Assembly: GCA_902525995.1 (NCBI GenBank)
Contig: CABZJG010000031.1
Location: 1 to 12,534, forward strand
Direction of reading: 5' to 3'
DNA from: Paracoccaceae bacterium
GTDB lineage: Bacteria > Pseudomonadota > Alphaproteobacteria > Rhodobacterales > Rhodobacteraceae
DNA length: 12,534 nt
A program made the position numbers and the translations under genes. The notes under the pieces are model-generated. The model was given only the letters and a program-made list of their open reading frames with translations, had not been told where the DNA came from and searched no databases. This document shows, piece after piece, positions 1 through 6,547 of this stretch (positions within the stretch are counted from its first letter, which is position 1; each line of letters begins with the position of its first letter).

Positions 1-2106
1 AAGCTGTGACCAGGTAAGCAAAGACCGGATAGCGGGAAGTAAATCAAACTTTTTCCACTCTTCGGCAGTCTGGACATTTCCTAAATGTGGTAGCAGCCAT
101 TCTTCCAAAGTATTCATAAGGTTACGCTCGGATATGTCTGGCATAGCTGTGCCTCCCAGACTGACACGTGCCAGAAACCTCCTTTCAGCATCACTCAGTG
201 GCAATCCAAGTTCGCGTACGCCTATCAACATTGCTTGGGAAATTGCAGTGGGTGGGGCGTCTTTCCAAATTCTGTCGTTAAGTACAATTGCTCCTAGGTG
301 TTCTTGGCTGCGGGCGAGCACGCGGCCTGCTCTTTTCGACCATGAACAGTTGTTTTGCCAATGAAGTTGTGAGGTAAAGAGTTCCTGCAGCTCAGTTTCG
401 GAAATTGATATTGCAGTGCGAATACGCGCTTCTTTTGGGTCGCCATCTAGGTCTGTGGCCACCAACAACCGTTGCGTTGAAAGAGCATCATCAGAGGCAA
501 GTATAGCGCCTTTGCCGCCTGAAAGCAGATATCTAGGCAAAGATCCCTTGCGACGCAACGCAATGCGATCCGGATAGGCCATCGCAACCATCTGAGCTTG
601 ACTGAAATCTGGGGAGATATCTGGACAAATTGGTTTAAGTCGGCGGGCCTCCAACGTAATGCGATCCAGTATTGGGCGTTCAATTGGGTGAGGGTGCCTT
701 TGCTTAAATCCTTTGGGATCTTTTAAGGCCTCTAGACGAAGCGTTAGATCGCAGGGTGCGCCGCGTTGCAAGGGATCGCGGTCCGCAAGCAATGCGGCAA
801 GCCCTGCAGCCTGTCGGCCGCTATTTATGAGCATGTGAGCTAAACGTGGATGAAGCGGCAATTTACCTATAGCTTTGCCATGATCCGTAACTTTATCCGC
901 TGCGTCCAGCGCAGAAAGGCTGCGTAAAAGCGCATTTGCTTCATTAAATTGTCCAGAATTAGGAGGTGTGAGAAAAGACAACTGATCTGGGGAGGCCCCC
1001 CAGATGGCCAGCTCAAGCGCAAATCCTGCCAAGTCAGCTGTTTCAATCTCGGCGGGCGGATAGGCCTGCATGGCGCCTTCTTCTGGTTTCGACCACAGCT
1101 TGTAACAAGTGCCTTCGGCAACCCTTCCAGCACGCCCCATTCGCTGGATGGCTTCGGCTTTTGTCACCCGTTCTGTCACAAGGCGTGACATTCCGGTGCT
1201 AGGATCAAAACGGGCGCGGCGTGCCCGTCCTGCATCCACCACCACCCGGATATCTTCAATGGTAAGAGATGTTTCTGCAATTGCAGTAGCAAGTACGACT
1301 TTACGCCTATGCTTGCTTGGCGCAATCGCCCTTCGCTGATCGGCAAAAGACATGGCGCCGAAAAGCGGATGAAGAGTACAATCATCCGGTAGACGTTCGC
1401 GCAAATTATCCATCAAGCGGCGAATTTCGGCTTCGCCGGGAAGAAAAACTAAAACTCCGCCAGATGTTTCTGACACAGCCTTGATTACTAAATCGGTCAA
1501 CGCTAAATCGAAGCGAATTTGTTTGTTCAGTGGTCGTTCCAACCAGATTGGTTTAACGGGAAATGTACGCCCATCTGAATGGATTACTTGCGCATCATCC
1601 AAAAGCTGTGCCAATTCCTTGGCGTTTAAGGTTGCGGACATTACCAAAAGATGAAGGTCCTCGCGTAGTGCAGAAGCCGTCTCAAGGCACAGTGCCAGGC
1701 CTAAATCTGCGCTTAAAGATCTCTCGTGAAATTCGTCAAAAATTACCACCCCAACACCGTCTAGTGATGGGTCTGTCTGTATCATTCGGGTTAGTATACC
1801 CTCTGTTACAACCTCAATTTTTGTCTTCGCCGAGCTTTTGAATTCACCTTTGATACGAAATCCTACGGTTTCGCCAACAGGTTCATTTAATGTTTCAGCC
1901 ATTCGTTCAGCGGCTGCGCGGGCAGCTAACCGACGGGGCTCAAGCATCAAAATCCGGCCCGAAACAAACTCCGAGTGCAGTAAAGCAATAGGAACGCATG
2001 TGGTTTTGCCAGCGCCAGGTGGTGCAGTGAGAACCGCACGTTTGTTTTGCTTCAAAGCGGACAGCAGTTCAGGTATAACCTGATGTATCGGCAAGTTATG
2101 GTTCAC
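1..2106 (-). CDS. hrpB: ATP-dependent helicase HrpB (C-terminus beyond the window edge)
   Basis: DEAH-type RNA/DNA helicase of the HrpB family; its cellular role is poorly defined, probably RNA metabolism. The reverse frame is open for all 702 codons from a GTG at 2104-2106 to the window edge. Visible motifs: Walker A APPGAGKTT (residues 28-36), Walker B DEFHER (124-129), motif V ETSLTI (278-283), motif VI QRMGRAGR (321-328), and the HrpB-specific VATDLDGD stretch (549-556). HrpB proteins are usually a little over 800 residues, so roughly the last 100 are missing here. The GTG start lies 7 bp after the DUF3108 stop and lacks an obvious Shine-Dalgarno; a TTG at 2125-2127 would overlap the upstream gene. 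The close spacing suggests co-transcription with DUF3108. Family identity is secure; the start is less so. Confidence 0.95.
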   Translation of the reverse strand, partial: MNHNLPIHQVIPELLSALKQNKRAVLTAPPGAGKTTCVPIALLHSEFVSGRILMLEPRRLAARAAAERMAETLNEPVGETVGFRIKGEFKSSAKTKIEVVTEGILTRMIQTDPSLDGVGVVIFDEFHERSLSADLGLALCLETASALREDLHLLVMSATLNAKELAQLLDDAQVIHSDGRTFPVKPIWLERPLNKQIRFDLALTDLVIKAVSETSGGVLVFLPGEAEIRRLMDNLRERLPDDCTLHPLFGAMSFADQRRAIAPSKHRRKVVLATAIAETSLTIEDIRVVVDAGRARRARFDPSTGMSRLVTERVTKAEAIQRMGRAGRVAEGTCYKLWSKPEEGAMQAYPPAEIETADLAGFALELAIWGASPDQLSFLTPPNSGQFNEANALLRSLSALDAADKVTDHGKAIGKLPLHPRLAHMLINSGRQAAGLAALLADRDPLQRGAPCDLTLRLEALKDPKGFKQRHPHPIERPILDRITLEARRLKPICPDISPDFSQAQMVAMAYPDRIALRRKGSLPRYLLSGGKGAILASDDALSTQRLLVATDLDGDPKEARIRTAISISETELQELFTSQLHWQNNCSWSKRAGRVLARSQEHLGAIVLNDRIWKDAPPTAISQAMLIGVRELGLPLSDAERRFLARVSLGGTAMPDISERNLMNTLEEWLLPHLGNVQTAEEWKKFDLLPAIRSLLTWSQL

Positions 2107-2113
2107 AGTTGCA

Positions 2114-2842
2114 CTATTGCCGAACAAAGCTCGCGCGTCCACGCAATGTTGTTATGTCAAAGCGTTGGACACGATAAAGGTCGTTTTCAAATTCGTAGTT
2201 TAGGATAAATGGGAAATTTTCACCTTCGGCTCTTTCTTTTTCTGTAAAGCCTCCAATTCGTTGATACACCCCACTGCACTGGGCTCCATTTTCTGTCTTT
2301 TCTAAACCCGAAAGAGTGATCTCAACCCGACTAGCTCCGTCAAACATTGGCAAATATAAATTACATAAGTCGTTTTTAGATTGGTCAGACAAAAGAGCTG
2401 CCATTGCCGTCATCGGGTCAAGCATATTTTCTTGTGTTAATGGATCAAGCCAATGAGGCTGTTTGGGTTTTTTACTGGTAACTTTAGGAATTCCGTTCTG
2501 ATATCGGATTATCTTTTCGCTTTTACGTCGGCCAGTATCAGAAACCTCTTTATAATGTTCCGGTTGGTATTGTTTGCCAAAGCGCTTTCCCACGGCCTGG
2601 GCATCGAAATGGTATTTGACCAAAAGGCCGACAAGACCTGTTGACTCCAAGATGCCGTGGATGCCGTAACTTGCCCCTTTGGTCTCTATCGCGTAGCGTA
2701 GCTGCCCTGCCTTGATGCCGCGGATGAGCACATCAAATTTGTATCTTTGGGTATCTGCCATGGCGGAAGAAAACGCAAAAAATACCGCAAGGAATGCGGC
2801 TATTGAGCTAAAATGGAACTTTTTTTTACCAATTTTGTTCAT
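2114..2842 (-). CDS. Secreted DUF3108-domain protein
   Basis: A 242-residue exported protein resembling the DUF3108 family, whose function is unknown; it is predicted to act in the periplasm or at the envelope. The N-terminus has a clear signal peptide: a lysine-rich start (MNKIGKKK), a hydrophobic core rich in Ala/Phe to about residue 26, and an AMA cleavage site before Asp29. The mature part looks beta-rich and has two cysteines (about 140 and 169) that could form a disulfide. The ATG at 2840-2842 is preferred because it places the signal peptide at the extreme N-terminus; an in-frame ATG at 2921-2923 would add 27 residues without signal character. It heads a probable two-gene unit with hrpB and is divergent from meaB. 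The family call is by sequence character only. Confidence 0.75.
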   Translation of the reverse strand: MNKIGKKKFHFSSIAAFLAVFFAFSSAMADTQRYKFDVLIRGIKAGQLRYAIETKGASYGIHGILESTGLVGLLVKYHFDAQAVGKRFGKQYQPEHYKEVSDTGRRKSEKIIRYQNGIPKVTSKKPKQPHWLDPLTQENMLDPMTAMAALLSDQSKNDLCNLYLPMFDGASRVEITLSGLEKTENGAQCSGVYQRIGGFTEKERAEGENFPFILNYEFENDLYRVQRFDITTLRGRASFVRQ

Positions 2843-2900
2843 TGAACCCAAGCCATGCTGGACTTTATCCCATAGATCAAGGCAAGAAATGAAACCAAAG

Positions 2901-2914
2901 GTCAATGCCTTGAC
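2901..2914. promoter_or_regulatory. Inverted repeat in the DUF3108/meaB divergent region
   Basis: GTCAA-TGCC-TTGAC is a perfect 5-4-5 inverted repeat. Its arms form a TTGACA (2910-2915, forward) and a TTGACC (reverse complement of 2900-2905), both like sigma-70 -35 boxes pointing toward the two divergent genes. I could not find a good -10 hexamer at standard spacing on either strand, so this may equally be an operator half-site pair or chance. Confidence 0.3.
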
Positions 2915-2945
2915 AATCAACATTGCGGAAAGCTGCCGAAAAGAT

Positions 2946-3926
2946 ATGACAGATATAAAGAAACTGGCAGAAAAAATTGTGACCCAAGATCGGCGTGCTT
3001 TGTCGCGTGCGATAACGCTGGTTGAAAGCAGCCGTGAGGATCATCGCACACAGGCCGTTGAGTTGGTGCAAAGGTTGCATCACAACAGTGGTCAAGCTCT
3101 TAGAATTGGTCTTTCTGGCACTCCAGGGGTTGGCAAGTCTACCTTCATTGAAGCTTTTGGTGGCTTTCTTACAGAGCAAGGCTTACGGGTGGCAGTGCTT
3201 GCGGTTGATCCTAGCTCAGCGCGCTCAGGGGGCTCTATATTAGGCGATAAAACCCGTATGGATCGGTTGGCCCGCAATCCGAAAGCATTTATCCGACCAT
3301 CGCCAAGCCAATCGCATTTGGGCGGTGTCGCCCGGCGCACGCGTGAGGCCGTTGCGATTTGTGAGGCTGCCGGCTTTGATATTGTTCTCATCGAAACTGT
3401 TGGGGTTGGCCAATCTGAAACCATCGTGTCCGAGATGGCGGATCTGTTTGTCTTGCTACTCGCTCCTGCAGGAGGAGACGAGTTGCAAGGGGTTAAGCGT
3501 GGGATCATGGAAATGGCTGATATCATTTTGGTCAACAAAGCTGATGGAGATTTGAAGCCAGCAGCGGTCCGAACCTGCGCGGACTATGCAGGTGCATTAC
3601 GTTTATTGAGAAAAAGGGAACAAGATCCAAAAGGTTTTCCCGCAGCCATGTTGGTATCTGCGGTGGCCGAAACCGGTCTTGAACAAGCCTGGAAATCCAT
3701 GCGTGAATTAGCAAAATGGAGACAAAAGGAAGGGCATTATCAGATCAAGAGAGCATCTCAGGCGCGCTTTTGGTTTGAAGAAGATGTAAAGCAAGGTGTG
3801 TTGGCAGTGCTGGCACAGTCAGATACGCAGAAAGATATCGAACGTATGGGCGAACGTGTTTTTAAAGGTGATCTTTTGCCTGCGGCAGCGGCAGCGGAAA
3901 TTTTAGAAAAACTTTCCAAGCGCTGA
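2946..3926 (+). CDS. meaB: MeaB/ArgK-type GTPase, chaperone of B12-dependent acyl-CoA mutase
   Basis: A cytoplasmic P-loop GTPase of 326 residues, the usual MeaB size. The family gates loading and protects adenosylcobalamin-dependent methylmalonyl-CoA mutase (and, in ethylmalonyl-CoA pathway bacteria, related mutases). Motifs seen: Walker A GTPGVGKST (58-66), the switch-type DPSSARSGGSILGDKTRM segment (88-105), ETVGVGQSE (150-158, G3 region) and NKAD (197-200, G4 base recognition). The C-terminal helices follow, ending LEKLSKR. The ATG at 2946 begins MTDIKK, as expected for the family; the frame is open further upstream but would there run antisense through the DUF3108 gene. No mutase gene is adjacent, so the partner must be encoded elsewhere. 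Older annotations label such proteins ArgK (arginine/ornithine transport kinase), which is now considered wrong. Confidence 0.93.
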   Translation: MTDIKKLAEKIVTQDRRALSRAITLVESSREDHRTQAVELVQRLHHNSGQALRIGLSGTPGVGKSTFIEAFGGFLTEQGLRVAVLAVDPSSARSGGSILGDKTRMDRLARNPKAFIRPSPSQSHLGGVARRTREAVAICEAAGFDIVLIETVGVGQSETIVSEMADLFVLLLAPAGGDELQGVKRGIMEMADIILVNKADGDLKPAAVRTCADYAGALRLLRKREQDPKGFPAAMLVSAVAETGLEQAWKSMRELAKWRQKEGHYQIKRASQARFWFEEDVKQGVLAVLAQSDTQKDIERMGERVFKGDLLPAAAAAEILEKLSKR

Positions 3927-3934
3927 CGATTCGC

Positions 3935-3960
3935 AAAATCATCGAAGTGTTGATGGTTTT
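3935..3960 (+). terminator. Weak candidate terminator after meaB
   Basis: Nine bases after the meaB stop, 3935-3943 can pair with 3952-3960 (nine pairs, one G-U) around an 8-nt loop. The four T of the 3' arm are themselves paired with four A, so the structure has a short GC portion and no independent T-tract. It may act as a weak terminator or 3'-end stabiliser. Confidence 0.35.
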
Positions 3961-3996
3961 GAGGGGTGCAGACAACTTTAATGATGATACAAGCCG

Positions 3997-4072
3997 TAAG
4001 CGTGGAATCAAACTGCGGATATCTGCTGCTGCATTGAGAACTGTGGATCATCGTGGGGGGGTAGATGCCTTT
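3997..4072 (+). pseudogene. Partial copy of rpmB (L28) upstream of rpmB
   Basis: This 76-bp stretch matches rpmB 4365-4440 at 75 of 76 positions; the one difference is G at 4061 against T at 4429 (Val for Leu). Translated in the matching frame it gives the L28 core (KRGIKLRISAAALRTV, then DHRGGVDAF). It has no rpmB start region in front and loses all resemblance after 4072. The surrounding open frame (3947-4231) shows no other recognisable protein, so I treat it as a gene fragment, not an expressed gene. It lies in the same orientation, 368 bp upstream of its match, within the 310-bp space between meaB and rpmB. Confidence 0.85.
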
Positions 4073-4111
4073 AAAAGTCTAATCAGGGTCATATTTCCCG
4101 TCTGCATGCGC

Positions 4112-4140
4112 TTGACGCGGCATCTCAGAGGCAATAGAAC
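4112..4140 (+). promoter_or_regulatory. Candidate sigma-70 promoter of rpmB
   Basis: TTGACG (4112-4117), a 17-bp spacer and TAGAAC (4135-4140) make a good housekeeping-type promoter, giving a start near 4147 and a leader of about 90 nt before rpmB. It lies downstream of the rpmB fragment, so the fragment would not be in this transcript. Confidence 0.5.
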
Positions 4141-4157
4141 GCCGAACATCAGATTTT

Positions 4158-4183
4158 GGCGCGGCCCTTTGCGGCGCCTTTTT
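4158..4183 (+). promoter_or_regulatory. GC hairpin with T-run in the rpmB leader (possible attenuator)
   Basis: GGCGC (4158-4162) can pair with GCGCC (4174-4178) around an 11-nt loop, directly followed by five T (4179-4183). This has the form of a short intrinsic terminator placed between the candidate promoter and the rpmB start codon, 53 bp before the ATG. It could attenuate rpmB or end transcripts coming from meaB. The stem is only 5 bp. Confidence 0.4.
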
Positions 4184-4236
4184 ATATTGGCCGGCGGAAG
4201 TTGTCGCTGCCATAACAGACAAATGAGGTAACTGAC

Positions 4237-4527
4237 ATGTCGCGCCGCTGCGAACTGACCGGAAAAGGCCCGATGACTGGCAACAATGTCAGCCACGCCA
4301 ATAACAAAACTAAACGTCGTTTCTTGCCAAATTTAAACGACGTGACCCTGCAATCGGAAGTCCTTAAGCGTGGAATCAAACTGCGGATATCTGCTGCTGC
4401 ATTGAGAACTGTGGATCATCGTGGGGGGTTAGATGCCTTTTTGGCCAAGGCCAAAGACACCGAACTTTCAGCCAATGCACTAAAGGTCAAAAAAGAAGTT
4501 GCAAAAGCCCAAGCAGTCGAAGCCTAG
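4237..4527 (+). CDS. rpmB: 50S ribosomal protein L28
   Basis: A 96-residue basic protein of the large ribosomal subunit. It shows the L28 signature: MSRRCELTGKGPMTGNNVSH at the N-terminus (only one Cys, so a zinc-independent form), then NKTKRRFLPNL, KRGIKLRISAAALRT and DHRGGLDAFL. The C-terminal tail is lysine/alanine-rich, as in alphaproteobacterial L28, and somewhat longer than the enterobacterial form of about 78 residues. The AGGTAA in front of the ATG serves as ribosome-binding site. A promoter candidate (4112-4140) and a strong terminator (4565-4597) make it a single-gene transcription unit. Bases 4365-4440 are duplicated upstream at 3997-4072. Confidence 0.98.
   Translation: MSRRCELTGKGPMTGNNVSHANNKTKRRFLPNLNDVTLQSEVLKRGIKLRISAAALRTVDHRGGLDAFLAKAKDTELSANALKVKKEVAKAQAVEA
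4365..4440 (+). repeat. Direct repeat, copy inside rpmB
   Basis: The functional-gene copy of the 76-bp direct repeat; its partner is 3997-4072 (offset 368 bp, one mismatch). It covers the part of rpmB from the KRGIK motif to DAF. Confidence 0.9.
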
Positions 4528-4564
4528 TTTAGGCTTTGTTTGCCCGCAACGATAAGAGAATTTG

Positions 4565-4597
4565 AAAACCCTGCCCGAATATGGCAGGGTTTTTTTT
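4565..4597 (+). terminator. Rho-independent terminator of rpmB
   Basis: CCCTGCC (4569-4575) pairs perfectly with GGCAGGG (4583-4589) around a 7-nt loop. Four A precede the stem (4565-4568) and eight T follow it (4590-4597). Confidence 0.93.
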
Positions 4598-4621
4598 GAT
4601 GTCTCCTTTAGGATCTGAAGC

Positions 4622-4993
4622 GTGCAGTTAAACCAAATTAGACAGGCTTTTCTTGGCGCCTTAATACTGGTTCTGGTTCTCGCCAGCCAGAGTATGGCTC
4701 AGGCGCGTTTAATGCCGGCTGCTGTTGGTCAGATGGTGATATGCACTACGGATGGTGCCAAAATCATTGGGATAGATGCCCAAGGGCAACCCACTGGTGA
4801 GGATCATATATGCCCTGACTGTGTTTTAGCATTTGTTCATTTAGAAGCAGATGGTTGGCGATTGACCGAACCTTTTAGGGTGCTATTTGCTCAATTTGTT
4901 CATGCTGAACTGCCGAAATTTATTTTACATTCGTTTAGGGCCGCCGGGTTGCCACGCGCTCCGCCTGTTTTTTCAGATTTTAAAACACTGTAA
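4622..4993 (+). CDS. Small secreted CPDC-motif protein, DUF2946-like
   Basis: A 123-residue protein starting at GTG, with AGGA about 9 bp upstream. Residues 1-28 form a signal peptide with a hydrophobic core (AFLGALILVLVLAS) and an AQA-type cleavage site. The mature part carries VICTTDG, an acidic stretch and ICPDCVLAF, a pattern I associate with DUF2946-like proteins of alphaproteobacteria; their function is unproven but they often lie near copper genes. The spaced cysteines (VIC, CPDC) could bind metal or form a disulfide. The next gene, 27 bp downstream, encodes a PCu(A)C copper chaperone, which supports a periplasmic copper-related role. Only 24 bp separate the rpmB terminator from this start, so its promoter must overlap the rpmB end, or the gene relies on read-through. 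The family call is tentative. Confidence 0.6.
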   Translation: MQLNQIRQAFLGALILVLVLASQSMAQARLMPAAVGQMVICTTDGAKIIGIDAQGQPTGEDHICPDCVLAFVHLEADGWRLTEPFRVLFAQFVHAELPKFILHSFRAAGLPRAPPVFSDFKTL

Positions 4994-5020
4994 TAATTCT
5001 GAAAAACAAAGGAGTGGATT

Positions 5021-5479
5021 ATGTCCATGATCAAAAAAATTCTGATGGCTGCCACAGCTATCCTTTTCGCGGCACCTGTTATTGCAGGCGATATTGAAAT
5101 CCATGATGCGTATGCTCGCTCATCTGGAAAGATGGCAAAAGCTGGGGCTGTTTTCATGATGATTCATAATCATACTGACACTGAGGACCGTCTACTTGAA
5201 GCCCGTTCAGATGCAGCCAAAATGGTTCAACTGCATACGCACTCAATGGGTGACGATGGAGTCATGAAAATGCGCCATGTACATGGCGGTTTCGCAATCC
5301 CGGAGCATGGCATGCGGGGACTAAAACGCGGAGGAGATCATCTTATGTTTATGGGCTTGGTTGCCCCGTGGAAACATGGAGGTACAATCGAGCTGACATT
5401 GGTGTTCGAAAATGCTGGCGAAATAATGATTGAAGTTCCAATTGATCTTGAGCGAAAAGCTATGGCTCACAGCCATTAA
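5021..5479 (+). CDS. Periplasmic copper chaperone PCu(A)C
   Basis: A 152-residue exported protein of the PCu(A)C family, which carries Cu(I) in the periplasm and helps metallate the CuA/CuB centres of cytochrome c oxidase. Residues 1-22 are a signal peptide ending VIAG. The copper site is visible as LHTH (His72/His74), MKM (Met82/Met84) and HLMFM (His107, Met109); the fold signature GG-H-L-M-F-M-GL is typical. Spacing from His72 to Met84 and from Met84 to His107 is one residue longer than the classical Hx10Mx21HxM pattern. Extra histidines sit at 86, 88 and 96, and the C-terminus ends HSH. A strong Shine-Dalgarno (AAAGGAG, 5008-5014) fixes the ATG at 5021. It lies between the CPDC protein and the phosphatase, probably in one operon. 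Confidence 0.92.
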   Translation: MSMIKKILMAATAILFAAPVIAGDIEIHDAYARSSGKMAKAGAVFMMIHNHTDTEDRLLEARSDAAKMVQLHTHSMGDDGVMKMRHVHGGFAIPEHGMRGLKRGGDHLMFMGLVAPWKHGGTIELTLVFENAGEIMIEVPIDLERKAMAHSH

Positions 5480-5486
5480 GCAAAAA

Positions 5487-5957
5487 ATGAGCGGTATGAT
5501 GATTAACAGTGTTTTGTTTGTCTGTTTAGGCAATATATGCCGCTCACCAACTGCCGAAGCGATTTTTCGTGAGAAAGCTCCGCGACGCGGGCTTTCTGTG
5601 ATTGCAGATAGCGCTGGAACTGCGGGATGGCATTTGGGAAAAGCGCCGTACGAGCCAATGCAAACCACTGCAGCGGAATTTGGTTACGACCTTTCACCTT
5701 TACGTGCACGACAAGTCGCTCAAAAGGATTTTTCAAATTTTGACCTAATAATTGCTATGGATCAGCAAAGTTTACTTGATTTGAAGGCATTGACGTTAAG
5801 AGCTAATACTGCTCATTTAAGATTAATGGGGGCCTATATTTCTGCTGGTTCTCCTCCAGACATACCGGATCCATACTATACACGAGATTTTGTAGGGGCG
5901 CTTAAAATCATCGAGCAGGCCATCGATAATATGCTAGCTGCCCAGTGGCCAAAGTAA
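5487..5957 (+). CDS. Low-molecular-weight protein-tyrosine phosphatase
   Basis: A cytoplasmic phosphatase of 156 residues, the usual family size. The phosphate-binding loop CLGNICRS (13-20, nucleophile Cys13, Arg19) is complete, and DPYY (128-131) supplies the general-acid Asp. Bacterial members dephosphorylate tyrosine kinases of polysaccharide export or other phosphotyrosine proteins; no such kinase is nearby. The related arsenate reductases use additional redox cysteines; only Cys18 is present besides the nucleophile, so arsenate reduction is unlikely. The start at 5487 lies 7 bp after the copper chaperone stop; ATGs at 5496 and 5499 are also possible and give a protein 3-4 residues shorter. 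The tight spacing implies translation from the same mRNA as the two copper-related genes. Confidence 0.92.
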   Translation: MSGMMINSVLFVCLGNICRSPTAEAIFREKAPRRGLSVIADSAGTAGWHLGKAPYEPMQTTAAEFGYDLSPLRARQVAQKDFSNFDLIIAMDQQSLLDLKALTLRANTAHLRLMGAYISAGSPPDIPDPYYTRDFVGALKIIEQAIDNMLAAQWPK

Positions 5958-6058
5958 GTTGCAAGGCAGTAAGCTCAATTTTTTTTGCTTAAAAATTATT
6001 GAAAGTGATCTAAAAGCAGCTACTTCGCGTAATAAGTATGCTCTAACAAGGGATAGCC

Positions 6059-6460
6059 ATGACTTATCTTACGCTCTATGCAAGCACAGCACTTGTGTTT
6101 TTGATCCTTGATGTTGTTATGCTTAGAAAAGTACTCTATCCATTGTTTTCCTCAAACATTGGGTCGATCATGCTTGAAGACCCGCGCATGGGTGCCGCAG
6201 CCGTGTTTTACTTAGTCTACATAGGCGGTGTTCTGTGGTTTGTCTCAATTCCCGCACTTGCCTCTGGAGCGCCTTCTCAAGCCTTCCTTACGGGCTGTAT
6301 CTTGGGAATATTGGCTTACGGAACATATGAATTCACCAACTTTGCAACCCTACGTGATTGGTCAATGCAAATGGTGATGGTTGATGTGGTTTGGGGGGCT
6401 GTCTTGACAGGATCGTCTGCTTGGGCAGGTGTTTTGATTACCAAAACCTTTGTGGCATAA
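6059..6460 (+). CDS. DUF2177 family inner-membrane protein
   Basis: A 133-residue, strongly hydrophobic protein with four likely transmembrane helices (about residues 3-22, 45-68, 73-92 and 105-130). Motifs resembling DUF2177 are visible: LDVVMLRKVLYPLF after the first helix, YGTYEFTNFATLRDWS between helices three and four, and DVVWGAVLTGSSA in the last helix. The function of the family is unknown. AAGGGAT shortly before the ATG is a fair ribosome-binding site. It is separated by about 100 bp from the phosphatase gene and 87 bp from the suhB-type gene, so it probably forms its own unit, though no clear promoter or terminator was found in the AT-rich gap 5958-6058. Confidence 0.85.
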   Translation: MTYLTLYASTALVFLILDVVMLRKVLYPLFSSNIGSIMLEDPRMGAAAVFYLVYIGGVLWFVSIPALASGAPSQAFLTGCILGILAYGTYEFTNFATLRDWSMQMVMVDVVWGAVLTGSSAWAGVLITKTFVA

Positions 6461-6489
6461 AAGTTTCGACCCCAATCAGGATTCTTGGC

Positions 6490-6518
6490 TTGGCTTTCCA
6501 CTCAAAGCATCCTATAGC
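6490..6518 (+). promoter_or_regulatory. Candidate sigma-70 promoter of the inositol-monophosphatase gene
   Basis: TTGGCT (6490-6495), exactly 17 bp, then TATAGC (6513-6518). It lies 29 bp before the ATG at 6548, in the gap after the DUF2177 gene. Both hexamers are reasonable matches. Confidence 0.45.
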
Positions 6519-6547
6519 GGCGGCTTGAGTAAATTGGGGATCCAAAC

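Noticed and set aside
134..2083. Several forward and reverse open frames of 60-90 codons between 134 and 2083
   Set aside because: All lie in other frames over hrpB, whose reverse frame is open throughout and carries every helicase motif; none of them shows a recognisable domain.
2712..2945. Longer meaB protein starting at the ATG at 2712
   Set aside because: The extra 78 codons run antisense through the signal-peptide region of the DUF3108 gene and have no family resemblance; the MeaB family begins at the MTDIKK start.
3092..3538. 148-codon reverse frame inside meaB
   Set aside because: It is antisense to the conserved GTPase domain and reads as low-complexity Ser/Pro/Arg sequence, the usual shadow of a GC3-biased gene.
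3947..4231. 94-codon forward frame containing the rpmB fragment as a real gene
   Set aside because: Apart from the duplicated L28 segment it has no recognisable protein character, no good ribosome-binding site, and it spans the candidate rpmB promoter and leader hairpin.
3997..4440. The 76-bp direct repeat as an insertion-sequence or CRISPR repeat
   Set aside because: There are only two copies, one of which is rpmB coding sequence, with no terminal inverted repeats, spacers or cas genes.
5430..5486. Phosphatase start at 5430
   Set aside because: It would overlap the copper chaperone gene by 50 bases and add 19 residues before the normal family start; 5487 gives the standard length.
5487..5957. 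Phosphatase gene as an arsenate reductase (ArsC)
   Set aside because: The extra C-terminal redox cysteines of thioredoxin-linked ArsC are missing and no ars genes are nearby.
5958..6058. Terminator or promoter in the AT-rich gap after the phosphatase gene
   Set aside because: There is an eight-T run (about 5981-5988) but no stable GC stem before it, and no promoter hexamer pair at standard spacing.
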